This document shows positions 21,836 through 30,816 of a stretch of DNA of 64,000 nt, one piece after another. The position numbers and the translations under genes are program-made. The notes below the pieces were generated by a model. That model did no database searches and was not told where the DNA came from. It saw nothing but the letters and a program-made list of their open reading frames with translations. The DNA comes from an uncultured Bacteroidales bacterium (GTDB lineage: Bacteria; Bacteroidota; Bacteroidia; Bacteroidales; Bacteroidaceae): NCBI GenBank assembly GCA_902768605.1, contig CACXLY010000009.1:1-64000 (forward strand), given 5' to 3'. The stretch's first letter is position 1, and each line of letters opens with the position of its first letter.

Positions 21836-22015
21836 AATGGACAAGCAGGGTTTCCCATCTCCCCCTATCAGCCCCATTAGCCCTATCAGCCCCATTTGCC
21901 CCATTAGCCTTATTAGCCTCATTAGCCCCATCAGCCCATTTGCCTCATCAGCCCCATTAGCCCCATTTGCCCCACAAGCCCCATTTGCCCCATTAGCCTT
22001 ATTAGCCTCATCATC
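21836..22015. repeat. 9-bp minisatellite, AGCCCCATT unit
   Basis: About twenty 9-bp units of the type AGCCCCATT/AGCCTCATT/TGCCCCATT between gyrB and rpsT. Both strands are open through it only because the unit length is a multiple of three; the translations (ISPISPISP, GANGANGAN) are not protein-like. This accounts for most of 21785-22084. Confidence 0.9.
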
Positions 22016-22027
22016 CCACAAAAAAAG

Positions 22028-22054
22028 AAGAGACTGCCCGATGGACAGTCTCTT
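22028..22054 (-). terminator. rpsT terminator
   Basis: Stem AAGAGACTG (22028-22036) with CAGTCTCTT (22046-22054); on the minus strand a T-rich run follows (22020-22027). It ends the tRNA-Glu/rpsT transcript. Confidence 0.85.
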
Positions 22055-22084
22055 ATACGTTATAGCGAAAAGATTGTGGCTTGG

Positions 22085-22339
22085 TTAGCCGAGCTTCTGG
22101 ATGTACTGAGCCAGCTTGGATTTCAAGTTAGAAGCCTTGTTCTTGTGAATGACATTGATCTTTGCGAGCTTGTCAAGTGCCTTCTGAACGCTGGGATACA
22201 TCTCTATTGCTGCTGCCTTGTCGGTAGTCGAGCGAAGCTTGCGCACTGCGTTACGCATAGTCTTGGCGTAATAACGGTTGTGGAGTCTTCTCTTCTCCTC
22301 CTGACGAATGCGCTTTAATGATGATTTGTGATTAGCCAT
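22085..22339 (-). CDS. rpsT: Ribosomal protein S20
   Basis: 84 residues, [35 protein letters not shown], a small basic helical protein that matches S20 in length and start. It binds 16S rRNA early in assembly of the small subunit. It lies 38 bp after tRNA-Glu on the same strand and shares the promoter at 22502. Confidence 0.95.
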   Translation of the reverse strand: MANHKSSLKRIRQEEKRRLHNRYYAKTMRNAVRKLRSTTDKAAAIEMYPSVQKALDKLAKINVIHKNKASNLKSKLAQYIQKLG

Positions 22340-22376
22340 CTGTTTTTCTATCTAATTTTATTACTTTATTCCTTTG

Positions 22377-22448
22377 TAGTCCCTAGGAGAGTCGAACTCC
22401 TCTTTAGAGAATGAAAATCTCTCGTCCTAACCGATAGACGAAGGGACC
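22377..22448 (-). tRNA. tRNA-Glu (anticodon UUC)
   Basis: Read on the minus strand: acceptor GGTCCCT, D arm GTC…GAC, anticodon stem AGAGA/TCTCT with loop TTTTCAT (anticodon TTC), T arm AGGAG-TTCGACT-CTCCT, acceptor AGGGACT. The CCA end is not encoded, as in many Bacteroidetes tRNAs. G1 pairs with U72. Confidence 0.93.
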
Positions 22449-22501
22449 TTACCTTCGGCGTTTTAGCCAGTGTAATTGGGCATGGGGCTCAATTGCGGGT
22501 G

Positions 22502-22531
22502 CAAAGGTATAACATTTTCTGAGACTGACAA
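22502..22531 (-). promoter_or_regulatory. Promoter of tRNA-Glu and rpsT
   Basis: Minus strand TTG (22529-22531), 19 bases, TACCTTTG (22502-22509). Confidence 0.75.
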
Positions 22532-22604
22532 AATAATTTCAAGGAAAAATATGCTTTTCTTCGCTTTTTTCCTGTTTCTTGCCCATAAAGTGCGGGTTTT
22601 TGCG

Positions 22605-22612
22605 TAACTTTA
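22605..22612 (+). promoter_or_regulatory. recO -7 element (TAACTTTA)
   Basis: TAACTTTA ends four bases before the recO ATG at 22617, so transcription would start at or within a few bases of the start codon. This suggests a leaderless or near-leaderless mRNA. Confidence 0.5.
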
Positions 22613-22616
22613 CGCC

Positions 22617-23345
22617 ATGCTTGAGAAGACGAGCGGCATCGTGCTGCATTACAACCGATATGGTGACGACAGCGCCATCGTGGACATTTTCACGGAGTCG
22701 CGAGGCAGTTTGTCGTTCCTTGTGCGCGACCGCCGCGGCAGCAGGAAGGGCGGTCTGCACACCACGCTCCTGCGCCCGCTCAACATCGTGGAGATGGTCT
22801 TCGACTATCGCGCGTCGGCTTCCCTGCAGAGGCTTCAGGAACTCCATATCGGGCACTGCTACACTTCCCTACCCTACAACCCCACGAAGGAAACGATAGG
22901 TCTGTTCCTCTCTGAGTTTCTGCACAACGTCCTGAGGAGTGAGGTGAGGAATCCCGACCTATACCATTATATATTATATAGTCTGCAATGGTTCGACGCG
23001 ACGACAGAGGGGATGGCGAACTTCCACATCGCCTTCCTCATCCGACTGGCGTACTACCTCGGCTTCTGGCCCAACATCGACAAAGGGAACATGTTGCCTT
23101 TCTTTGACCTAAAAGACAGCATTGCTACGGCGACAGCACCCGCGCACACTTTCTTCCTCGAGGGCGAGGAAGCTGAAAAGGTGCCGTTGCTGCTGCGAAT
23201 GAATGTAAGAAACATGCATAGCTTTCGCCTGAACCGGCAGCAGCGCAATCGCATCCTGGACATACTGACGGCGTACTACAAGCTGCACGTACCCGAGTTC
23301 CGCGACTTGCGCTCGCTTGCGGTCCTGCGAGAGGTTCTGGCATAG
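22617..23345 (+). CDS. recO: DNA repair protein RecO
   Basis: 242 residues: MLEKTSGIVLHYNRYGDDSAIVDIFTESRGSLSFLVRD is the RecO N-terminal OB fold; LHTTLLRPLNIVEMVFDYRASASLQRLQEL and the all-alpha C-terminal half (LFLSEFLHNVLRSE, FLIRLAYYLGFWPN) follow. RecO loads RecA on SSB-coated gaps with RecR. The zinc-binding cysteines of some RecO proteins are absent, as in other Bacteroidetes members. It is divergent from tRNA-Glu/rpsT and convergent with ftsZ. Confidence 0.9.
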   Translation: MLEKTSGIVLHYNRYGDDSAIVDIFTESRGSLSFLVRDRRGSRKGGLHTTLLRPLNIVEMVFDYRASASLQRLQELHIGHCYTSLPYNPTKETIGLFLSEFLHNVLRSEVRNPDLYHYILYSLQWFDATTEGMANFHIAFLIRLAYYLGFWPNIDKGNMLPFFDLKDSIATATAPAHTFFLEGEEAEKVPLLLRMNVRNMHSFRLNRQQRNRILDILTAYYKLHVPEFRDLRSLAVLREVLA

Positions 23346-23407
23346 CCTCCTTCCCCAGCCCTCCGCCAACGGGAAGGGAGGGGAAAATGGCTGCCACGCC
23401 GCGGGGC

Positions 23408-24736
23408 CTACAGCTCGAAGGCAACGCCCATGGCGGGCGTGTCGTTATCCTGCGTCGGACAACTCTTCTCCTTTATCTTGTTCACGTCTTCCTTCGTACG
23501 GTTGTACGTGGGGCGTGCATCGACCATCGAGATGATGTCGTCGTTGTCGAGGTCTTCGTCGGAGAAGACATACGTGTTGTGACGGCGACGGCGAACGGGC
23601 GAACCGGTTGACGAGCCGTAATAGAAGCCGGCGCGCTCATCGTTGTATTCCTCGCGCTCACGGTCAGCGACCGACTGCTCCTGGTCTTTCTGTTCGACGA
23701 TGCTACGCACGCCGGGCACGTTCTGCAGGCCAAAGCCGGTGGCGAGCAACGTGATCTTCACCTTGTCGCCCAGCGAGCTGTCGGTGGCCAGTCCCCATTT
23801 CGTCTCCACATCCTTGCGGAAGCGGCTCATGAAGTCATTCACTTCGTTCATCTCCTCCATCATGAGGTTGCCCGTCTCGTTTTCGCTGCAGAAGTTGATG
23901 TTGAGCAGTACCTTCTTGGAGTTGAAGATGTCGTTGTTGTTGAGCAGAGGGCTGTTGAGTGCCTCGTGTATGGCTTTGGTGACGCGGTTCTCGCCTTCGC
24001 CGTATCCGGTGCTCATGATGGCGACACCGCCGTCCTTGAGTACGGTGGTGACGTCCTGGAAGTCGAGGTTGATGGTGCCATGCATCGTGATGATTTCGGC
24101 GATGCTTTTGGCAGCGATGCTGAGGGTGTCGTCGGCCTTTGCGAAGGCGTTGATGACGGTCAGTTCGGGGTAAATCTCGCGCAGACGCTCGTTGTTGATG
24201 ACGAGGAGGGCATCCACGTGCTTGGCTATTTCCTCCACACCGTCGAGGGCCTGGTTTATCTTCTTGTTGCCCTCGAATTTGAAGGGGATGGTGACGATGC
24301 CTACAGTGAGGATGCCTGCATCCTTGGCGCACTGTGCGATGATAGGTGCGGCGCCAGTGCCTGTTCCGCCACCCATGCCGGCGGTTATGAAGACCATTCG
24401 GGTGCCGTCATTGAGCATCGCCTTGATGTCTTCTATACTCTCCTCGGCTCGCTGCCTGCCGACTACGGGGTTGTTACCGGCTCCGAGACCGTCTTTGCCC
24501 AGTTGCAGATGGTTTGGGACGGGCGAGTCGTTGAGTGCCTTCTTGTCGGTATTGCAGACGACATAGGTCACCTCGTGTATGCCTTCGCGATACATGTGGT
24601 TTATGGCGTTACCGCCGCCACCGCCCACGCCCACTACCTTGATGATGCAAGGATTCTCGGTCTGACGCAAATTGAATTGGATGCCGCCCATTGGCGTTAT
24701 GCTTTTTTCTTCTGCCATAGTTGTATCTTTTATCAT
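23408..24736 (-). CDS. ftsZ: Cell division protein FtsZ
   Basis: 442 residues. Tubulin-like GTPase that forms the division ring. GVGGGGGNAINHM binds nucleotide, the tubulin signature GGGTGTG is at 122-128, and VDALLVINNERL and INLDFQDVTTVL match the T6/T7 regions. The C-terminal tail after ~340 is a charged linker; the usual conserved tip is weak (TPAMGVAFEL). Met at 24718 (MAEEKSITPMGG) is an alternative start. Last gene of the dcw cluster, 16 bp after ftsA. Confidence 0.95.
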   Translation of the reverse strand: MIKDTTMAEEKSITPMGGIQFNLRQTENPCIIKVVGVGGGGGNAINHMYREGIHEVTYVVCNTDKKALNDSPVPNHLQLGKDGLGAGNNPVVGRQRAEESIEDIKAMLNDGTRMVFITAGMGGGTGTGAAPIIAQCAKDAGILTVGIVTIPFKFEGNKKINQALDGVEEIAKHVDALLVINNERLREIYPELTVINAFAKADDTLSIAAKSIAEIITMHGTINLDFQDVTTVLKDGGVAIMSTGYGEGENRVTKAIHEALNSPLLNNNDIFNSKKVLLNINFCSENETGNLMMEEMNEVNDFMSRFRKDVETKWGLATDSSLGDKVKITLLATGFGLQNVPGVRSIVEQKDQEQSVADREREEYNDERAGFYYGSSTGSPVRRRRHNTYVFSDEDLDNDDIISMVDARPTYNRTKEDVNKIKEKSCPTQDNDTPAMGVAFEL

Positions 24737-24752
24737 TCAAGGTTAGTTAATC

Positions 24753-26105
24753 TTAGTTCTCGTCTCCGTCGGGTTCGTCGGAGAGCATCCTCTCGAAGGT
24801 GCTCCATATACGCTTGAGGGCCGACGGGCCTTTGGGCTTCTCGGGCTTCTCGTCGGGGTCGGTCTTTACCTCTGTGGGCTGCTCGACTTTCTTCTCCGGC
24901 TCTTCCTGTTTCGGCTCGAAGTCCATCTCGGTCTGAGCGGGGACTTTGGCTGCTTCTCCCACGCAGTTTTCCTTTCCTGCGAGCAGGAGGGAGTAGAGGG
25001 TATTGAGGCGGTCGTGGTCCGTAATCTGTATGCCGAAGGAGACGGTGACGTTCTCGGGGTGTCCCTTTACTATTTTGACGCCGATGTTGCCGCCTGTCTG
25101 CCGGGCGAATGCCTGCAGCAGGTCGGGGATGCGTGCTGCGCCGCCGGTCACGATGATGCCTGAGAGCAGCTTGTCCTTATAGGCTTCGATGTGATGATAG
25201 ACGTTGGCGAGGATTTCCTCGTAGCGTGCCTCGACGATTTCCTGCAGCCTTTCCACTTCCTCTGTACGGTCGAAGCTGAGGTTTACCTTCTCGCCCGTCT
25301 TGTCGTCGTTGTCGGAGCGGTAGGCCGTGCCGTACTTCTTCTTGAGTTCCTCAGCCTCTTCGGCCTCCACCTTCAGGCTGGTGATGTCGCTCGTGACATT
25401 GGAGCCTCCGAGGGGGATGACGCAGAGGTGGCGCAGGATGTTGTTGGAATAGACGCTCACGGTGGTGGTGTCGGCGCCCATGTCGACCAGTGCGCAGCCG
25501 GAGCGCTTCTCGTTGGGCGAGAGCAGGGCATTGGCTTCGCACAGGGGTGCGATGAGCAGCTCCTGCACCTCCAGGCCGGCGCCGTTGACGCACTTACGTA
25601 TGTTCTCCTCCAGGGTGGGACGAGCCACGATGTTGACGAAGTTGGCTTCGAGCATCTCGGCCTGCATGCCGACGGGGTCGACGATGCTACGGCTGCCGAT
25701 GGTGAACTCCTGGGGGACCACCTCCTTTATCTCGGCGTTGGGATAGACCACGCCGCTGTTCGTGTCGCGCATCTTGTCGATGGTCTTGTGCGAAAGCAAT
25801 TCGAGGCCGTCGAACTGCAGAAGCACGCGGTTGTGGACCGAGCGGAGCGACTGTCCGCCCAGGCCGACGTAGATGCTGTTGACCTTGACGCCCAGCTTGT
25901 CGCTGAGCTTGGCGATGACGCGCGACAGGGCCTGCGTCGTCTTGTCGATGTTGTCGATGATGCCCTTGCGGATGGTGTTGGGCGAATCCTCCTGGGCAAA
26001 GGCAAGAACCTGCATACTGCCGTCGGGTTCCCTCTTGCCTGCGATAGCACGTATTGCCGTCGATGCCAGCTCTACTGCAATGATGATGTCTTTTTCTGCT
26101 CCCAT
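24753..26105 (-). CDS. ftsA: Cell division protein FtsA
   Basis: 450 residues with an actin/Hsp70-like ATPase fold: DIIIAVELASTAIRAIAG (phosphate 1), GCALVDMGADTTTVSVY (phosphate 2), LSGIIVTGGAARIPDLL (adenosine). The SHS2 insertion is at about 80-165. FtsA tethers FtsZ to the membrane. The last ~70 residues are a Glu/Lys/Pro-rich linker (PKQEEPEKKVEQPTEV) followed by a short helix (SALKRIWSTFERMLSDEP), which should be the membrane-binding amphipathic end. ftsQ lies upstream beyond a repeat array. Confidence 0.95.
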   Translation of the reverse strand: MGAEKDIIIAVELASTAIRAIAGKREPDGSMQVLAFAQEDSPNTIRKGIIDNIDKTTQALSRVIAKLSDKLGVKVNSIYVGLGGQSLRSVHNRVLLQFDGLELLSHKTIDKMRDTNSGVVYPNAEIKEVVPQEFTIGSRSIVDPVGMQAEMLEANFVNIVARPTLEENIRKCVNGAGLEVQELLIAPLCEANALLSPNEKRSGCALVDMGADTTTVSVYSNNILRHLCVIPLGGSNVTSDITSLKVEAEEAEELKKKYGTAYRSDNDDKTGEKVNLSFDRTEEVERLQEIVEARYEEILANVYHHIEAYKDKLLSGIIVTGGAARIPDLLQAFARQTGGNIGVKIVKGHPENVTVSFGIQITDHDRLNTLYSLLLAGKENCVGEAAKVPAQTEMDFEPKQEEPEKKVEQPTEVKTDPDEKPEKPKGPSALKRIWSTFERMLSDEPDGDEN

Positions 26106-26145
26106 ATTGATGATATTTAGGTTGATACTTTATGATGATTCACGC

Positions 26146-26245
26146 CTCACGTGGCGTTGGCTGTTCCTTGCTGTGGGAAGCGGCATCGCTTGCTGTGGGA
26201 AGCGGCGATGCTTGCTGTGGCGTCGGCCGCTCCCTCGCGAGGGGT
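26146..26245. repeat. 22-bp-period array between ftsQ and ftsA
   Basis: Cores at 26151 (GTGGCG), 26173, 26195 (GTGGGA), 26217 (GTGGCG) and 26239 (GAGGGG), each exactly 22 bp apart, inserted in an operon whose other gaps are mostly short. The last unit, CCCTCGCGAGGGG, is a palindromic end variant like those at 381, 19441 and 33550. Confidence 0.9.
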
Positions 26246-26266
26246 CTTCCGGTGCCTCTTTTCAGC

Positions 26267-27010
26267 TCACTTTTTCTTCTCGCTTGCCCTGGTGCATACC
26301 ACCTGTCCGTCGTACGCCAGGCTTATCTTCTTGTACTTGTTCCAACCCACGCGCTCCAGACCCTCGCGGTAGAAGGTGCGCAGGCGGCTGAGCTTGTCGT
26401 AGAAGTTGTCGGTGCTGCCCAGCTCGATGATGTGCTGTCCGACGCGCGGATACAACTCTATCTCCTCGGGGCTGACGACGTGTATCTGCTCGATCTGCTC
26501 GCTCCAGAAGAGGTCGTCGTGAATGTATCGGGCGAGCTCCAGAAGGTGTTCGGAGGCGAATTTCTTCGTGACGTTTCCCGTGGCCACGCACAGCTCGACG
26601 TTGAAGCCGGCGGTGGGCATCGTCAGGCCCGTGCTCGAGAGGTAGTAGTCCTCGCCCTTCGCGCTGATGACGTGCAGTATAGGCTGCTGCGGCACGACCT
26701 TTATGCAGAGACGGCCCGCCGCGTCGTAGTAGCAGGAGGCACTTTCGATGTGCGACTCCTCGAACATCAGCTGCTCTATCTGCTCCAGGTTGATGTTGCT
26801 GATCTTCATGCCCTGAGGCGATATCTTGTTCTTTGTCAGAAGCGAGCGGATGTAGTCGGCCGTGATGAAGCCATCAGGGATGCTGTCGATGATCTCGACG
26901 CGCACGCCCTCGCACGTCCTGTCCTCGGCCTCGCCGCCAAACTTCCAGATGGCCACCACGAGGTATCCCACAACTGCCAGAAGCAGAAAGATCTTGAATG
27001 CTGTCTTCAT
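26267..27010 (-). CDS. ftsQ: Cell division protein FtsQ
   Basis: 247 residues: short cytoplasmic start, one membrane segment (FKIFLLLAVVGYLVVAIWKF, 5-24), then a POTRA-like domain (VRVEIIDSIPDGFITADYIRSLL) and the FtsQ beta domain (LELARYIHDDLFWSEQIEQIHVVSPEEIELYPRVGQHIIELG). It bridges early and late divisome proteins. Its start overlaps the murC stop by four bases (ATGA). Confidence 0.88.
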   Translation of the reverse strand: MKTAFKIFLLLAVVGYLVVAIWKFGGEAEDRTCEGVRVEIIDSIPDGFITADYIRSLLTKNKISPQGMKISNINLEQIEQLMFEESHIESASCYYDAAGRLCIKVVPQQPILHVISAKGEDYYLSSTGLTMPTAGFNVELCVATGNVTKKFASEHLLELARYIHDDLFWSEQIEQIHVVSPEEIELYPRVGQHIIELGSTDNFYDKLSRLRTFYREGLERVGWNKYKKISLAYDGQVVCTRASEKKK

Positions 27011-28377
27011 GATAGAGGTCGCAGTATGTCAGTTATCTGTTGAACATAGTCTTCGATGTCGCCGGCCCCGAGCGTCACGAGGACGTCGAAGCCGCCTTGG
27101 CGCACCACGTCGAGGATGCCGTCCTTCGAGCACATCTGACGTCGGATGCCGGGGCGCAGGTTGTCGTAGATGAGCGCGCTTGTCACGCCCGGGATGGGCT
27201 CCTCGCGTGCCGGATAGATGTCCACGATGCAGACGTCGTCGAGCAGCGAGAGGGCATCGGCAAATTCGCGGTAGAAGTCGCGCGTCCGGGTGTAGAGGTG
27301 CGGCTGGAAGATAGCCTTGATGCGGCGCCCGCTGTAGAGTTCGCGCAGGCTCTCCAGGCTGCAGCGTATCTCGTTCGGATGGTGGGCGTAGTCGCTCAGA
27401 TAGACCATCCTGTCCGTCTTGATGTGGAAGTCGAAGCGGCGGTCAACGCCTCGGAAGGAGGCCATGCCGCGCCGTATCTCGTCGGCCGTGGCGCCGGCTA
27501 TCTGAGCCAGTGCCATCGCCGCGATGCCATTCTCGATGTTGACGCTGACGGGCACACCCAATTCGATGTCCGCGATGTCGCCGAGGGGCGAGACGAGGTT
27601 GAAGACGATGCGGCCGTCGCCTATGCGGACGTCCTCCGCGTGGAAGTCACCCGCCTCGCGGCTGTAGGTGAAGAGGGTCACGCCGTCCTGCACGGCAGGC
27701 TTCATCTTCAAGCCCGTGTGGAGGACGAGGTAGCCGCCGGGCTGTATCAGGCTGCTGTATTTGCTGAAGCTCTCCAGGTAAGCCTCCTCCGTGCCGTAGA
27801 TGTCGAGGTGGTCGGCGTCGGTGGCCGTGATGACGCTGGCGAAGGGTGTCAGCCAGTGGAACGAGCGGTCGAACTCGTCGGCCTCAATCACCACGTAGGG
27901 GCTCGTCTTGCTCAGGATGTAGTTCGTCCCGTAGTTCTTCGTGATGCCGCCAAGGAAGGCGTTGCAGTCGATATGGCTTTGGTGGAGCATGTGCGCCGTC
28001 ATGCTCGAGGTCGTCGTCTTGCCGTGCGTGCCGGCCACGCAGAGTCCCTTGTAGGAACGCGTCAGCGAGCCAAGCACCTGGGCACGTTTCTGCACCTCGA
28101 AGCCCTGAGAGCGGAAGAAGGACAGCTCGCCGTGCTCCTCAGGAATGGCTGGCGTATAGACCACGAGCGTGTGCGCCTTGTCGCGGCACGGGTCTGGTAT
28201 GAGATCCGTATCGTCCTCATAATGAACCAGGGCACCCTCCTTCTCGAGTTGCCCGGTGAGTTCGCTCGGCGTCTTGTCGTAACCGGCAACCACCATGCCG
28301 CGGCTCAGGAAGTAGCGGGCAATGGCACTCATGCCGATGCCGCCGATGCCCACGAAGTAAACAGCCTTTATCTCCAT
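27007..28377 (-). CDS. murC: UDP-N-acetylmuramate--L-alanine ligase
   Basis: 456 residues. Adds L-Ala to UDP-MurNAc in the cytoplasm. N-terminal Rossmann motif VYFVGIGGIGMSAIARY, ATP loop CVAGTHGKTTTSSMTAHML (about 115-133), central IEADEFDRSFHWLTP and C-terminal DRRFDFH, YLSDYAHHPNEIRCSLE and IFQPHLYTRT are all MurC-specific. 42 bp separate it from murG. Confidence 0.96.
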   Translation of the reverse strand: MEIKAVYFVGIGGIGMSAIARYFLSRGMVVAGYDKTPSELTGQLEKEGALVHYEDDTDLIPDPCRDKAHTLVVYTPAIPEEHGELSFFRSQGFEVQKRAQVLGSLTRSYKGLCVAGTHGKTTTSSMTAHMLHQSHIDCNAFLGGITKNYGTNYILSKTSPYVVIEADEFDRSFHWLTPFASVITATDADHLDIYGTEEAYLESFSKYSSLIQPGGYLVLHTGLKMKPAVQDGVTLFTYSREAGDFHAEDVRIGDGRIVFNLVSPLGDIADIELGVPVSVNIENGIAAMALAQIAGATADEIRRGMASFRGVDRRFDFHIKTDRMVYLSDYAHHPNEIRCSLESLRELYSGRRIKAIFQPHLYTRTRDFYREFADALSLLDDVCIVDIYPAREEPIPGVTSALIYDNLRPGIRRQMCSKDGILDVVRQGGFDVLVTLGAGDIEDYVQQITDILRPLS

Positions 28378-28419
28378 GCTTTCTTCTCCTCTTTATGACG
28401 TTATATCGTTCTTTCGTTA

Positions 28420-29538
28420 TTACCTCTGGCTTTCCTTTGCCAGCTTGATGACCTCCTCTGCAATGATGCGGGCCGAGTCGCGCAGCGCCATCGCGGAGGC
28501 ATTCTCGCCGAGCGTCTTCAGCTTTTCCGTATCGACCACCGTCTCCAGCGCGAGGGGGATGAGCTGCTCGGGGGCGTCGGCATCGCGCACAAACAGGGCG
28601 GCGTGCTTGTTCACCAAAGCCATCGCGTTGTGCGTCTGGTGGTCTTCCGCCACGTTGGGGCTGGGCACCAGGATGCTCGGCTTGCCCAGGAGGCAGAGCT
28701 CGCTGATGCTGCCGGCACCGGCACGGCTGATGACCAGGTCGGCCAGGCAATAGGCCTGGTCCATGCGGCTGATGAAATCCGTCGCCACAAGGTTCGTCGG
28801 CTTCCCCTTCACGTCGAGCATCTGCTCTATCTCCTTCTTATAATAACTGCCCGTTTGCCATATGAACTGCACCGACGACGCAGCGATGCGGGAGAGGTTG
28901 CGGATGACGCTCTCGTTCAGCGTACGTGCCCCGAGGCTGCCCCCGATGAGCAGAACGGTGGGCTTCGACGGATTGAGGCCGAATGCTGCTGCACACTCCT
29001 CGCGCGTCAAGCTGTCGTTCAGCAAGCTCTGACGCACAGGATTGCCCGTCAGCAGGATACGGTCCTTGGGAAAGAAACGCTCCATCCCCTCGTATGCCAC
29101 ACATATCTTCCGCGCCTTCTTCGCGAGTGTCTTGTTCGTCAGACCTGCAAAACTGTTTTGCTCCTGAATAAGGCAGGGGATGCCCAACTCGTAGGCGGCG
29201 TTGAGGGTCGCCGAGCTGGCATATCCGCCCACGCCGACCGCCACCTGCGGCTTGAAGTCGCGCAGCGTCTGCTTCACCATGCGCTTGCTCTTCAGAAAGT
29301 CCATCAGGATGCTGATGTTGCCAGGCTTCCACAGAGGTCTGAGCAGGCCGCGCACCGGCAGTCCTATTATCTTGTAGCCCGCAGCAGGTACGCGCTGCAT
29401 CTCCATCCTGCCCTCTGCGCCCACGAAAAGTATCTCGGCATCGGGGTCTATCTCTCGCAACGCATTGGCAATGCTGATGGCGGGAAAGATGTGTCCGCCC
29501 GTGCCGCCGCCGCTTATTATAACTCTCAGTCCGTTCAT
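28420..29538 (-). CDS. murG: UDP-GlcNAc:lipid I GlcNAc transferase
   Basis: 372 residues from Met at 29538 (MNGLRVIISGGGTGGHIFPAISIA); another Met is three codons upstream. MurG converts lipid I to lipid II at the inner membrane face. GGGTGGH near the N-terminus, VGVGGYASSATLNAA, LIGGSLGARTLNESV, ISRAGAGSISELCLLGKPSILVP and AEDHQTHNAMAL are the family motifs of this GT28 enzyme. Confidence 0.96.
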   Translation of the reverse strand: MNGLRVIISGGGTGGHIFPAISIANALREIDPDAEILFVGAEGRMEMQRVPAAGYKIIGLPVRGLLRPLWKPGNISILMDFLKSKRMVKQTLRDFKPQVAVGVGGYASSATLNAAYELGIPCLIQEQNSFAGLTNKTLAKKARKICVAYEGMERFFPKDRILLTGNPVRQSLLNDSLTREECAAAFGLNPSKPTVLLIGGSLGARTLNESVIRNLSRIAASSVQFIWQTGSYYKKEIEQMLDVKGKPTNLVATDFISRMDQAYCLADLVISRAGAGSISELCLLGKPSILVPSPNVAEDHQTHNAMALVNKHAALFVRDADAPEQLIPLALETVVDTEKLKTLGENASAMALRDSARIIAEEVIKLAKESQR

Positions 29539-29557
29539 GTACATCAATTAATATATG

Positions 29558-30778
29558 TTACGCTTCAGCCGTCTCCAGCTGTCTGCTTTCGTATTCAGGT
29601 TTACGCTTTGCCGTGTGGCTCACACTCAGTATCATGCCGATGTAGGTACAGGTGATGAAGAGGCTCGTGCCGCCTCGGCTGACGAGCGGCAACGGCTGGC
29701 CCGTGACGGGGAATGCGCCGACAGCGACCGCCATATTCATCATGGCCTGCACCACTATCATCAGGGAGAGGCCCATCACAAGATAGGAGGGGAAGAGCGC
29801 CTTGCATTTCTGGGCGATGCGCATCGAGCGGTACATCAGGACGAGATACAGGACGAGCACCGTCACCGCGCCAAGGAGGCCAAGCTCCTCGATGATGATG
29901 GCATAGATGAAATCAGAGAAAGCCTGCGGGATGAAGTCACGCTGGCGGCTGTTCCCCGGGCCGCGTCCGATGACGTTGCTCGTGGCGATGGCCACCTTCG
30001 CGTAAGCCTTCTGCGGATTGTCCTGCGGGCGGTAGTCGCGGGGATCGGCAGGACGCTCCTGCTTGTCCGTAATGCGGTGGATCCACGTCGGCACGCGATG
30101 CAGAGGCCCCGACGACATCTGCCATTCCGTCAGCGTTTTCTCCGGGATGGAGTACGCCACGGCGAAGATGCTGCCTATGCCCAGCATGCCCAATACGAGC
30201 GCACCGATGAGTATCTTCTTGCGGATCTGCGCATAAAAGCATATGCCGTACATGACGATGGCTATGATAAAGGCGGTCGATGCATTCTCGGTGAAAATGA
30301 GCAGAATCGTGATGAATGCCATCATGGCTACTATTTTGAAGCCCATCGGACTTGCACCCTTCTCGTCGCGCAACGAGGAGAGGATGAAGCAGCTAAAGCC
30401 GACGAGGCTCAGCTTGGCGAGTTCGCTGGGCTGGAACCTGATGAAGCCAATGGATATCCATCGGCCCGCGTCGTTCGTCTTCTGCCCTATCGCCAGCACC
30501 GCTATCAGCAGGAAAAGCGACAGGAACATACCAATGGTGCAGAAGAGCTTGAAGTAGTTGCAGGGGATGAGATGCACGAGCCAGGCGATGAATATACCCA
30601 TGAGCATGAAAGATGCGTGCTGCATGATGGGGTCCCAATACGCTCCGGAGGCAAACGTCATGCGTGAGCTGGCGCTATAGACCTCGATGAGCGAGGTGGC
30701 GCACAGCAGGATGAAGACCGCCCAGATGCCAAGGTCGCCGTGTATCCACGTCTTGTCTTTCAGTTTATTTAGTTTCAT
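29558..30778 (-). CDS. ftsW: SEDS peptidoglycan polymerase FtsW
   Basis: 406 residues with about ten membrane segments. WISIGFIRFQPSELAKLSLVGF and the C-terminal FPVTGQPLPLVSRGGTSLFIT (the PLPFVSYGG-type signature) identify the SEDS family; dcw position favours FtsW over RodA. It polymerises septal glycan from lipid II together with the ftsI product. Confidence 0.92.
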   Translation of the reverse strand: MKLNKLKDKTWIHGDLGIWAVFILLCATSLIEVYSASSRMTFASGAYWDPIMQHASFMLMGIFIAWLVHLIPCNYFKLFCTIGMFLSLFLLIAVLAIGQKTNDAGRWISIGFIRFQPSELAKLSLVGFSCFILSSLRDEKGASPMGFKIVAMMAFITILLIFTENASTAFIIAIVMYGICFYAQIRKKILIGALVLGMLGIGSIFAVAYSIPEKTLTEWQMSSGPLHRVPTWIHRITDKQERPADPRDYRPQDNPQKAYAKVAIATSNVIGRGPGNSRQRDFIPQAFSDFIYAIIIEELGLLGAVTVLVLYLVLMYRSMRIAQKCKALFPSYLVMGLSLMIVVQAMMNMAVAVGAFPVTGQPLPLVSRGGTSLFITCTYIGMILSVSHTAKRKPEYESRQLETAEA

Positions 30779-30816
30779 TGGTCATTATTTTATAGGTACT
30801 ATATATATTATAGTTA

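Noticed and set aside
21807..22088. Open frames on both strands rich in ISP and GAN repeats
   Set aside because: Artefact of a 9-bp tandem repeat, whose unit length keeps every frame open.
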